This document shows positions 11,079 to 23,040 of a DNA stretch of 64,000 bases, piece by piece; position 1 is the stretch's first letter; the number at the start of each line of letters is the position of its first letter. Origin of the DNA: Owenia fusiformis. Taxonomy: Eukaryota > Annelida > Polychaeta > Sabellida > Oweniidae. A model generated the notes under the pieces. That model did no database searches. It worked only from the letters and a program-made list of their open reading frames with translations, and had not been told where the DNA came from. The stretch spans positions 4,714,001-4,778,000 of the forward strand of contig CAIIXF020000001.1 of the NCBI GenBank assembly GCA_903813345.2, given 5' to 3'. The position numbers and the translations under genes were made by a program.

Positions 11079-14000
11079 CATAGATTCTGATTTGTATGTC
11101 TAAAAGTCCTTATTTCTTCATACTGAATTATCTTTCCCTTTTTAGAATAAATTAGACATATCCTGGGCCATCCCGGCGGGACATGTCAATACAACATGCT
11201 ACTACATGCTATTGATGTTTACGGCGCTGATTATACCGCAAAAGCCTCCACGATTGAAGGAAGCAGAAAGAAGAAGGCAGAAGACATCCTCCCAATCATC
11301 AAAGTGAGGGGTGAGAATGAATTAGAAATACAACATGTTTGACGTTTGACATCATAATGAAAATATGTAGTCTGCTAGATAAGTTTCTCAACTCGTGTTA
11401 AGTCTATTGCCAATCGCCTAGTGGCATTATAGGCCAAGCTTAAGTACATATTATATATTTAATACAATTAGGAACAGCATTTTGTCCATTGGGGCATAAA
11501 AGAACTGAGAGTGTCTGGCTAAGAATGAGAGTTAGGTGTCAAGTTTTTGGTTCCATGAGGGCAAAAAAGGAGATGAGGATGATACAAAAAACTATGAAAG
11601 GGGTCTTATTTCATATTTTCTTGGATAAAATTTGCAACGCTTTCAAAAGGTTCCTTCTTTTGAAGATTGAAAGGTCATTACTTCCGTATTCCAAGAAATG
11701 AATAATTTGATTTTCATTTTTGATAGTTAATATTACAAAGGTAGAATCTATCAGAAAAATGTGAGCAATTTTCACATTACGAATTAGAATTACCAATAAG
11801 TATAATCATTATCATCTCAAATATCTCGCAAAGGATCCGAATGTGTCATTTTAAATGATGCGTTATGTAAGATCAAAATGCAAAAGAAAATTCTTAATGT
11901 GCATATTTACGTACATTTATCAATTTTGTTCACATTTATCATTCTGTTCAAGTAATGAACACTAATATCAAAACCTATAATTTCCCTGGATACTGAAGTA
12001 CGAATTTCTTTGATGCTTGGAAAAGAAGCACGACAATGTCAATTCAATTGAATTGAAAACACTACATAATATACGTATAAAACAAAAAACACATATAGTT
12101 AATTGGGTGGATTTCCGAAAATTGTATTTTCCGAGGCCAATATCATATTTTCTCACGGAAAAATTATATTCCATTACGATCGTCAATAACCTATTTATTC
12201 CATAATATTTTTTCTGAAACTTATTTATATCAAAGTTTTGTATATCATCGCCCAATTATGGTGACATAAAAGGATATAATCAAATTGATTATATAACATT
12301 TTCCAGACCGGTTCCAAACGAAAAACGTAAAGATTGAGAGAAATCGCCGGGAATAGTTCTGAATACGGGATCAGATTTTGGTTGATAAGGAATCCAAAAC
12401 GGGATATGATACGGGATGTTTTGAGTATCAATTCTATTCACTATATTTCCCAGGGAAAACCTGTTGTTATGAATTAAAAAGTAGTTTAAAGGGAGGGATT
12501 TGATATGGGGAATATCACAAGAAGGATGGTATCAATATTTCCCGAGGAAACGCAGTGATCGAGAGAAATTTCTATATCATCCGAGGGATATTCACCATAT
12601 CATCCCGACGGGTGAATAATGACTTTATACCATCGTCAAAAGAAATATCTTCCTAAAAATCATCCATTGGAAGAGAAAATATAGAAGAGTCGAAAAAATA
12701 TTAACGTTGCGTGTATATATGAACTGAACTGAACATTATGGCCAGATATCATTCCGCTGATCCCAATATCATCCCGATATCTATATGCTATACCAAATAC
12801 GTGATTTATCACTTACTATTATATACCTGATATTGGTCTGACAATGGTATAAAGATGCTAGTCAAATTACACTAATGAATCTTTATAACAAGTACTATAT
12901 CTAGTACCATTATATTATTTTCCGATTATTGTTAACGAAGCACTGGTAAAGAAAGTCCTTCTTAAATCCATACTTGTGGAATAATAGATTGAAAGAGAAA
13001 CGAGTTGTCAGAAAAGACAGATTACTCATGTCAATTCGGTTCAGTTTAATCTTGTGTTTTTCTTATTGTGCATGGTCTATACTGCAGCAATCATCTGATT
13101 ATATTCTGTAATAATGTGGTCGATGTCTTTGATAAACTTGGTTTACATGACCCGACCATCTTTCAAACATCATTTCAAGCGAAAAACTCGTGGTTCGGTA
13201 ACAGTGAAAATCTCATATCTTTGAGTCGTATATTACATTGACTTAGAATGGGTCTATATGATATGATTAGTTATCTAGTTATTGAATCAACATGAGATAC
13301 TGCAGCGCACGAATGTCAAATTATGTCTTCAGACAATTGGGGGTAAACCAACGGGGAAGGTATTGATAAATCTAATCAGATGATTCCGCTACACTACATA
13401 TTGCAATAATCGAGACTATATTGATACTTCCAAACACACTACACAACATTGTTAAGTACACTAAGGAAGTTTTGCTACACTACTCCCACCTTAAAGAAAG
13501 TTCATCCCAAGTAATAAGAGTGGAACCCTGTTGAATAAAAACAAGATAAATTCAATAAGGCAAGCATCAAAGTTCAAGAAGCAATTAACAAGGATCACGC
13601 ATAGAATAAAGTAGATGAATACAAGAGAAGTCGATACGTTACACTGAACAAGACCAGAAAGCCCTTACTACCTGTAGATAGGCTATAATATAATGTATGA
13701 ATACAAAAAATGGTAAGTCCCTTAATGCCTGCAACAAATCCAAATCAATCTTATTCTGTCTTTACGAGCCATTCACCCATTCACTAGAAGCTTGTAATGC
13801 CAGTTTGTGAGATTGACTGGAAAGATGATGGTCCCCTTAAGGGAGATCCATAAGGGATAATTTCGCCGTAAGAACTTGATTACGTCCCATCGTTTTTCGG
13901 ACCTCATGTAAGGTGGTAATGTTCAAAGCAGCAAATCAAGTTCGATTAGGGACAATGTCGACTGATTGAGAGATAAGTGACGGAAATGAGTGTTATATAT

Positions 14001-15368
14001 CCCAAGGGACCCAGTTACCATTCTTCGCAATCCAGTTAGAAGAATGTACTTTGGGATGAAAAATACTGTTTAAGAAGAGGACAATATATCTAGGAAGCCC
14101 ATGGGTTTGAATATATTCAATTACCATGCAGCTCGTATGATGAGGAAGCTAAAGGGCAAAATTAAAGGATTTTAGGTCCTTGGTACTGCAAAAAGAATTA
14201 ACGTTGAATAAATAACTAGAGTAATCCCAGATCTACAAAACCTTCCAGTTCCTTACAGTTCCCAAATTAATATCTAAAATGAAGATTTAAGATACCGAAA
14301 TATCCAAATTCAAATAATTGAATAAGTACCCCTTTTTAGGATTAATATTCGAAGCCAAGCCAAACAGCATTGGAGAACGAATACTAGGGTGGGAAAATAT
14401 GTGGCGAGAGGGAGATAGGTACCCTATTCCAAAATGGATATAAAAATTGTTTGGCTGCGATACGTTTGTCAAGGTTTAACCCGGCTATGATAGAGCCTTT
14501 TCAGCCTTTTTGAGCATAGACCTAATGGAGGGGGGGGGGCTTACAGTCAATAGATTGATATGGTTGTTGGGCGACAATGCTACGGTTTATATGAAAACAA
14601 CATCGGGAAAGGGGCAATGGGCCGGAGAATGAATATAGCGAGCATTAGGTGGTACATGTATGCTATGCTACTTTGCAATCTCATTTCACATTTAGCCGGA
14701 TATTTCTGACATTCATATTTTAGAAATTGTATAATCTGCTAATGTATTTCAATGATTAATTGATTGGCAGATTCCAATATATCATATAAAACCACTTCAA
14801 GAAATTGACAATTTATTTTCATAATATAATACAGACTGAAGTATGTACGAATCAAGAATTTCTAGAAATGATGGCCACTTCCATCTCTTATATCAAGTTC
14901 TGATATTTAATCCACATATTGAAGTAGCTCCCCATTTTCATTAGATTTAATCAAATGGGAACAATATGACCGGAGTACTCTATCATGAGCAGGGCCATTA
15001 TTGTATCCTTCTAGTCTATTCGGTCTTGGGGGAAATTAAAACAAACTGTTGTGTTTCTTTAGCTAGTCTCTTAGACGATAGTACGTCCATATTAGAACAT
15101 TGTTTTATAATGGACGCTTGTCACTGAGATGATAACAGATTGTGCTTCAATATACAAGTAGCGTTATGTACTCAGAGAAAAATATACCATACGAGTATTC
15201 TTACTAGCGGCAATTTTTGACTTATTTGCTAAAATGTGAATAGATTAATTGTGGGATTGGAGTTGGATTCATATACCGGTAAATGCAGCATCCCATTTTG
15301 CTAATTAGATCATGATGGAACGCACATATGATTACTCTTGTAATAGCAACAAAACTCCTACAAACCAT
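11079..15368. other. Long A+T-rich stretch without a supported gene
   Basis: No exon set or paired inverted repeat could be established over this 4.3 kb. Weak points: an open segment at about 11157-11340 in one plus frame with coding-like composition (see findings); palindromic words and CCCGAGG motifs at 12240-12640 reminiscent of the interior of the 5.24-kb elements near 49.1 kb; and a G10 run at 14530-14539. Confidence 0.4.
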
Positions 15369-15370
15369 TA

Positions 15371-15442
15371 CCCTTTGCATTTGTTCGACTTCACTTCTTA
15401 AAAGAGAGCTTCATAGTTTATAACTAGACTCTGCGCACAGGG
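15371..15442. repeat. Short TA-flanked dispersed repeat, copy 1 (72 bp)
   Basis: Begins CCCTTTGCATTTGTTCGACT, ends ACTCTGCGCACAGGG, and has TA on both sides (15369-15370, 15443-15444). The same unit recurs at 19851-19919. The ends CCCTNTGC / GC-ACAGGG are imperfect inverted repeats, suggesting a very small MITE. Confidence 0.7.
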
Positions 15443-15580
15443 TAACAAACCATATGGATTTTGAAACGCATTAAGTCTAATCCAATATTAGAGCTATGGA
15501 ACAACTACTTTACGTGTATACATGATCATACCATATATTTTGTTTTGTAGAAACCTTCTTTTTTAACCATTTCAAACGAA

Positions 15581-15904
15581 ATGGAAAACATCGGATCTCG
15601 TCGTACAATTGAATTTTACTTCAAACTAGAAATTCAATTGCATCTTATTAGTTTGGAAATACAAGAATCGATCGTAATGCATTATTACAAATCAGTAGGC
15701 AAAGTCAGGGGAACCAACATAGCCATGGATTTATATGCTTTAGAATTACAAGCACCCTTCATTCATCTCCTGGGTATAAGGCTGTCACCATGCAAGCGTA
15801 GCGAACTATTCTACATGGGTCGTTTTACGATAAATGACATATCAAAGGAGTGGTATCGATATGGAGAACTTTTTGAACACACGTTTCTCTTAAACCAGTC
15901 TTAA
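15581..15904 (+). pseudogene. 107-codon open frame overlapping an inverted-repeat arm, unrecognised
   Basis: The frame has fairly even amino-acid usage, and its last 20 codons lie in the left arm of the palindrome at 15843-17510. The inverted right arm (about 17470-17510) preserves the same short peptide WYRYGEL in the matching frame but has stops around it. That pattern would fit remnants of an old coding region duplicated in inverted orientation. No family is recognised and no start context or intron supports a functional gene. Confidence 0.2.
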
Positions 15905-16158
15905 AAAAATCTAAAAATTTAACACATCGTAAATTTAATGGTCATCTTTTGAATGGTAACAATATAAGTTGAAAAAATATATACTTTCATCTATATTGTT
16001 TTAGAAAACACATCAAACACTTGTTTTGTTCTTAATATTATGTTTCCAGAGTGAAATGAAACAGCTTTCCGAGCCTCATTAGAACAAAACGACATAAACA
16101 CAACATGTTTAGGTCTCTCAATATTGTAATTGTACAATGGAAATTTTCTATATATATA

Positions 16159-17123
16159 CAGGGTGACCCCAAAAAAATGCAACCCTCCATTTTTCGAATA
16201 TTTTTCTTAAATGGAGGTTAATTGCTCTGAAATTTGGCACACAAGGACTTCATTCAATGTGGGATCCTCTGGCAAAGTTTCAATAATCATAGTCTTATAT
16301 TGATAGAGTTATGGTCGTTCCAAAATATGCTCCAAATGTCGTCCATTTCCAATGTCAGGTTTTCGGATGAATCACATTCCCTTCTTTCTGAACATGTAAA
16401 CTCAAGAAATAATGTGTTCTGGGATCACAAATTCCAGATAAAGTGCTTCACAGGCCCCTACATTCTGTTAAATGCATAGCTTGGGCTGCCAATTTCCAAA
16501 CATGAAATCATCTGCCCCTTTTGGTTTGAGGTTGATAATGGCAACACTGTTACTGTTAACACACAGCGCAATATTGGCGTTCCCAGGAAGTTCTAGGCAG
16601 TTCTAGAGTGACATAGAGGCTTCAATAGACAAGAACAGTGGTTCTAGAAGGATGGAGCTACTCTTCACACTTCTAATGATAGCATAGCCCGGCTCACTAG
16701 TCATTTCTATGAGAAGATTATCTCTCCTAGGACGGAGGACCCATGGTCATCCCACAGTCTTGATCTCAATGCCCCTGACTTCTATATACGGGGTTATTTA
16801 AAGGATAATGTGTATGAAAATAACCCTACCGCAATTGCAGAACTCCAATAAGCGATGGCTGCAAAAATTTGAGCTATACCCATGGTGAAGAATGGAACAG
16901 TTTTCCTTGAACATTGCAAGTTTGTTTTCAGCGAAATTGACGACATCTGGAGCATATTTTGAAACAACCATAACTCTATCAATATAAGACTATGATTATT
17001 AAAACTTTGCCAAAGGATCCCACATAGAATGAAATCCTTGTGTGCCAAATCTCAGAGCAATTTACCTCCATTTAAGAAAAATATTGACAAAATGGAGGGT
17101 TGCATTTTTTTGGGGTCACCCTG
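16159..17123 (+). mobile_element. 965-bp degenerate mariner-type transposon
   Basis: The ends CAGGGTGACCCCAAAAAAAT and the reverse-complement match at 17123 are flanked by TA (16157-16158, 17124-17125). Inverted similarity extends about 190 bp inward from each end. The interior retains part of a transposase frame (16648-16851), so this is a deletion derivative of an autonomous mariner-like element, not an unrelated MITE. Confidence 0.9.
16648..16851 (+). pseudogene. Remnant of a mariner-family (DDE) transposase
   Basis: A single frame of 67 codons ends in TAA at 16849. It contains KDGATLHTSND near its start, corresponding to the QDGA-type motif with the second catalytic Asp, and later LDLNAPDF..RGYLKDNVY. 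That matches the family pattern SPDLxPxDFFLWGYLKxxVY that surrounds the third catalytic Asp. About 36 residues separate the two Asp residues. The codon before the segment is TAG, and the N-terminal DNA-binding part is not recognisable. It is a dead fragment. Confidence 0.85.
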
Positions 17124-17510
17124 TATATCTATTTTGGGGGGATTTTGTTTTTAAGTTTTGAATACTTTTTTAAAATCAACCAAAAATTCCTTTGTATAAC
17201 TATAATATTGAGAGGTCTAAAAACATGTTGTATATGCTATTATGTTCCAACAAGGTTCGGAAAGACATTTTATTTCATTCTCAAGAATTGGTAGAAAGGA
17301 GCAAAAACAATTGCACTAAAAAAAACAAAAAATGTTAACAAAAACAGTTATATAAAATATTTCTAAATAATTTTCGCATTAAATTGTTGTCAATCAGTCA
17401 ACATTACATAAAATACCGTGTTTTTTACATAATGTATTCAATGATTGGTTCAAGAGAAAAACATTGTTGAATTCAGTTCTCCATATCGATACCAATCCTT
17501 TCTAATGTTC

Positions 17511-19848
17511 TATAAAATATGCGATGTTTGCGTTGATATCAGCATCTGTGTGTTACCTTGATAACAATACCATAGTTTATCATTATTGTAGGGTTAATTT
17601 TTAAGATATTGCTTTTTTTCTTGAAGCAAGCTGGAATTTTGGACATAAAAATTGTTTTGATTTTGTATGGCTAATAGGAACTTCTCAAGTAATCAGTTAC
17701 GTATATATGAAAAGATTGTTGGTATTTCTGTTGTTGTACAATGTAACCTTCACTCTGCTAAATTGAATCCCTCGAATACAAATTCATCAGGATCTTCCGA
17801 AATCTACGAAAGGACATGATAATGATGTCGCTCACGAAATCATAAAATATAACATTTCCTCTTCAAAATGATCGTCATAATTGTGTTTAAATTTCGGTTA
17901 ATGGCTTTTCCAAAATATATCACTTATCGTAAATAGGCCCACTTGCAAAGAACTAGTGAGCAATACGAAAAAATATACCATTATCAAAAGCAATATCAAA
18001 AATGCTCACTCCTGTTAAATGTCGCATATGGCAAACTTTATTTTACCATATGCAACATTTGCAAGAACAACTTCATCTAATTATCGAACAAAAATAATGT
18101 CAACCACATACTAGGTTATTGGATAGAGTAATCGAAATGAATAGCAATTATATATCAGTGAAAGATTTTACCTGGCAGGAATCACCAGGTGTCCTGTTAT
18201 AGAAATACGCCGAACATCACAGGAACTTCTCGGATAAGTTAATGTTATGACACGTGTCTGGGTTTTGACAGAAAACATGTTACATTGGGTAATCCAGTCC
18301 CTGGCCTTTTTACAGCATGGTCAGTGACACATCATCCGTGTAATCTCTGACTGGCCTAGAAACATACTATCTATGTAATTTTATGCGCCCTTGATTTGGT
18401 TCCGGCGGTTTTGTTGCCTCATGTCCTCCGTGGCTCCATTCTAATATTACAAAGCCCTGCTGTTATGGATGAAGAAAAGGAAACAGCATTTCTGTCATAT
18501 CGAGGAGCATGTACCCAACGATCGGACTGTTTTTGGAGATATATGGGAAAACAGTAATTCAGTCACTGTATGAACCAATGGAAAGGGACATTGGAGCCTG
18601 GCAGTGGTGCAGAAGGGACTGACGAAGTCCCATCAAATAATTGCGCCCTCTTCATTTAGGTGCCCTAATGTGCACCTATATATTGTTTTCCTTGTTCATA
18701 CATTACACCCTATGTACAAAGGTCGCCCGAAATTACAAGTCTGGGAGAATAGATGTAACAAATCTGTGAGATCTTCAATTGTATTCTAACCGTTATTTTC
18801 TAAATATTTATTTTTGTATCGACCAGGATCAATCAGAGCAATAGGACCAATAATCTCAGGGTAGTCATTATTTGTGTCTAATCAGTAATGCAACCGGAAA
18901 ATATGTAACTTATAGCATTGTTGATCACAAGGATAATTGATTACTTTCTGATTTATCAGACTCCCACATTGCTAAAGAGAGAGTAGAAGTTGTGGATACA
19001 ACTAATAGATCACATTTTCACATTATCAGAACTTCAGATATGAGCTTTACGATAGAGTATCTGACGCATGGTTGACTTGTTTTGGCTTACAAAAGAAGAA
19101 CAAGAATATTAAATAAGATTGACACTCCAGCGATTTCCCATCATGTATGTCTAAAACGGATGTGAAATTCAATTCCGCCAATAACAGTCACAAAATAAAA
19201 TAGATTAAAAATATAATAGACATTGGTAGGTAATGATTGGAACGCCGATATCAATTGATTCCACAGAGCATTGAACCCTAAATAACATGAGCATCAACAG
19301 TGACGTCATCGTAGAGATTAAAATGGATGCATGCTGAGTTTCTGGTTCCACGGACGGAAAAGTATTTCCAAGTTAAATCGAAGTGACAAATGCAGAAATA
19401 GATTTCAGGCCATTGACATATTTAAATGTAATAGTACACATGATGCTTCGAGACACAAATAAAAATACACAGCAAGTCAATTCTAAATAATTGTTCTTCA
19501 AGTGACTGAAGGATAAAGAGAAAATAAAATATTGGAAGTAATTCTTTTAATCAAAATGTCAATGTGTTCCTCACACTCCCCAATTTAAATAGTCTTGTAT
19601 CGAGCCCTTGCGACTCCATGGTCTTTAGTAAGTAGGGTGAAGGTGTCCATGCAGACTTGACGCAAAGTCATAAGCTCATCGAGGATAGAATAAAATGTGT
19701 CGTAATCTGCATCACCCTTGAAATACTTGTTTGGCATACTAAGTAACAATAGACTACAAGTTTGATTTGAAATAACTGCGATTAGAAATCTACCATTACG
19801 CAAGTGAGCAGATTACTTGTCTCCTTTCTTGCTATTCCAGAGATAAAG
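17511..19848. other. Intergenic, no gene seen
   Basis: A+T-rich sequence with no supported coding, repeat or regulatory feature. Confidence 0.4.
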
Positions 19849-19850
19849 TA

Positions 19851-19919
19851 CCCTTTGCATCCGTTCGACTTCACATCTTAAAAAAGAGCTTCGTCTATAA
19901 TCAGACTCTGCGCACAGGG
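19851..19919. repeat. Short TA-flanked dispersed repeat, copy 2 (69 bp)
   Basis: Same unit as 15371-15442 with a few substitutions and small gaps. It begins CCCTTTGCATCCGTTCGACT and ends CTCTGCGCACAGGG, with TA at 19849-19850 and 19920-19921. Confidence 0.7.
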
Positions 19920-19921
19920 TA

Positions 19922-22900
19922 GAGTTAAGAAATATCTACTTGGGTTTGAAATGGTGCTTGCTTTAATTCAAATTGATCTGTGCATGGGGGATTGACTGGG
20001 ATGGTAAGCCCGGGGAGGTAAGGCGCGGGAGGTAAGGTCATCTCCATACAACTGTTTATAATTTCCCTAACTGACCCAGGGACAAAATATGTCAATGTTT
20101 AAGTAAGGGCCATCGTAGAACGGGGACAAAAATTCTGTCAATATAGTACACAAAAGGTTTAAACGATATAATTGAGACGACCAACAGGTTTCTTTTTTCA
20201 TGCATACACATATAAAATAGTACCATTCTGATAGTCTTATGACATCTCTCTGTTTCACCTGAAACATATCTCAGGGCTGAGAAGAAACGAGCTGTCGTGG
20301 TTAATCATGGATGTTGAAATAGAACTGAATATGTATAAGACCTTGAAAATCAAAGATGGATATCTGGAGACTGACAAATAAAATGGTTCTTGGACATTGT
20401 CTATAAAAATCAATTGAAATGTCAAAAACGACTGGAACAACCAACCGATACTTATTAGTTATTAATCCTAAGTTGATTGATTAAGTAGTTTACCTTCCTT
20501 TGAAGTAGAATTAATCAGAAAGACGTCAATCTAGAGTGTCAGTTCGATACCGATTAAAAAAAATCAATAAAACAACTAATTTCGTGCCACTGGCAACAAT
20601 TTATAGGCTAAGTAGGGGGCATGTTCTTTTTTCAATTATTTGATTTCGCTTTTTAACGGTAGTCTCGGGATAGAGGTCATGGAAGAATTTCAGGATATAG
20701 TTTCAGCGAGTTAGAAATCATTTTGAGTCTAGTTATTACTGTTGAATTAATTGATTTTATACCGATTGGTCTCATTACTAAATAAGTGTTTTACCAAGCT
20801 GCGGCACATTCTAATCACACTGATAACGTGGACCTTATCTCTGGATACACCATGGGAGCGAGCCAAACACGAGATATTATTATCCACAGTGTATGATACA
20901 TGATAAACCACCGAGCCATAGAAATACCCTCTAAAAATAATTCCCATTGGCCCTGATATATTTATGAAATATTCTATAATAACGCTAACTAATAAGCTGA
21001 ACTATTGGTTTTGATCCGTACTGGAAATCGTTATTTTGGTAGAGCAATTGAGCGAAGTCTTCTACTTTTCATATATTACATAACTATGCCTTTTTAACCC
21101 ACGGATCAATAACAGAGTATTAAGCCATTGTGGATTATCTTTGGTATTTGAGCTCATCTTGGGCCTAATGTGTCGACTTTGGGAGACATTATTAAGCGTT
21201 TCTCGTTGCAGCAATCGCAGTTGAATTCGAAAATATTTGCCGTGCTGAATGGCAGCGAATACTGAAGCTAAAATTGATTAGCTCGGGACGCAGGGAGAAT
21301 AGAAGATCATTTGTGTCGAACAAATCCCCGCAAAATTGCGTGACAAACGTTAGTTACAGATTTCATCGCAGATCCTGTATTCACACAACCCTTACATCAG
21401 TGATTTTCTTGTTCAAGAAACCAGTGTTCCAGGTTCTTAACCATGTCAAATACAAGCTGTGTGGTGTGTACCACTTCTGTCTACTGATTTAACCCAATCG
21501 ATCTCCGAGAGATATGCATCGTTTAAATCTTCCTTATTTTCAACAAATTATAGGTATTCATCAACGCAAGCCTAAATGTATTTGAAATAAATCTTAGTTA
21601 TCCCTCGTCTAATCCCCAATCAGCAAACGGTTTCAACAACGAGAATTTATGATTGGTTACATTTTTCCAGCTACTCGCTTGATCAGACAACAAAGTGTGA
21701 ACATAACAGCAACTGTTCATTAATTTAACCCATACAGACATATCTTACTAATAAATATTTAGATATTTCATCTTAAAGTGGCAACAAAGGATTTAAAGAG
21801 TTAGAAATGTTGGAAATAAACGATAAAATAATAAAAATCTCAATCGCGTATGATCCAAATATTTGAGGAGATTCCAAAAATCTGATCAAAGATGGAAGTT
21901 CCTGAAAATTAATGATATAAAATGTCAAAATTCGCTAGAACTGATCACTACCATTGACCTTTAAATCCAAATTGAATACTTTTCATCAAAGTCATCAAGT
22001 CAAAACACCCCACTATTATTGAGAAAAGACTGTCAATTAACAAAAATATTATAAGATTCGCTAACGTTTAATTAAAGAGGAATTCAAAAATTAACACTTT
22101 CATTCCTTTGGCGTCTCTTTAGATTTTAACATTGGTTTTAGAGATAAAATATTCAGGTATTAGCTTAAATTAGATTTCAAATATTGAGCAAACGAAATAA
22201 AAAATAGACATCAATAAATATCTAATAATCTTACCTTGGCTCATTTGAAATACATTGGTATGTGCGTGGACGCGGACTTTATATCTTGTCCATTGCTTTG
22301 GAGTCTTCCTTAATGTTCTAAACTAAAACTTGCGTTAAGTAGTTTGGCACCTGGTTTATTTTTCCCTTTGCTTAATTCAATCTCGTGATACAAGGAAAAG
22401 TTCGATTGGTATCGTTCCTGGTTATTGACTACTACTTGCAGCTAGTATCCTGTCTGCTTTTTCTCAACACACTGCTCTTTTTTAATATGTAACGAGCTTT
22501 TTACCGTCTAAAAGACAAGGGCGAGCAAAATAAAGCTTATGCATCGAAATGTATAACCATTCAATACCAATATTCCCTGGAGTATCAGAGGTCACGTGAT
22601 TGCATCAAAGATTTATTGTATTCTTCCAGTAAATTGTACCCTTCGTGAAATAAAGATGCGTGCGCAGATCATGAAGGAGAATTGGGCAGATTGATTTTGC
22701 TATTGGGACTGATGAGTTATTTGCACACCAGTCACGACATATTCCCGGCCTTAAAATTCTCTTTTCATTGATAATCATAATATACTGAAATCGACAACTG
22801 CGATATTGGCACCCGTTACTTAGTTTTCATTGTCCTCATTGTATCGGAATATAATAGGCTAATTGATCTTTAAATCGTCCGTTTATACTGACATAGCGCG

Positions 22901-23040
22901 TGTTATAGACAATCATATTGGAAATAAAATCATTGGTTATAATAAAGTATGTGTAAAAAGACAATTATTTATTGATCATTAAAGTTCTGTATCGTAAATA
23001 CATTACACATTGGTGTTACTTGTCTGGCTGGGATCATAAT
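19922..23040. other. Intergenic, no gene seen
   Basis: No supported gene. A short GGGAGGTAAGG direct repeat occurs near 20015-20040. The remainder is unremarkable. Confidence 0.4.

Larger units (their letters stand above)
15843..17510. repeat. Diverged large inverted repeat with mariner copy at its centre
   Basis: 15843 to about 16147 is inverted relative to about 17171-17510. Examples are GGTATCGATATGGAGAACT at the outer edge and ACATGTTTAGGTCTCTCAAT versus its diverged complement further in. The arms are clearly less similar to each other than the TIRs of the element between them. This implies an older fold-back structure with a later mariner-type insertion in the loop. Confidence 0.7.

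Noticed and set aside
13900-14470. Possible LTR-retroelement integrase remnant on the minus strand
   Set aside because: Only scattered suggestive residues, several stops and no LTR pair.
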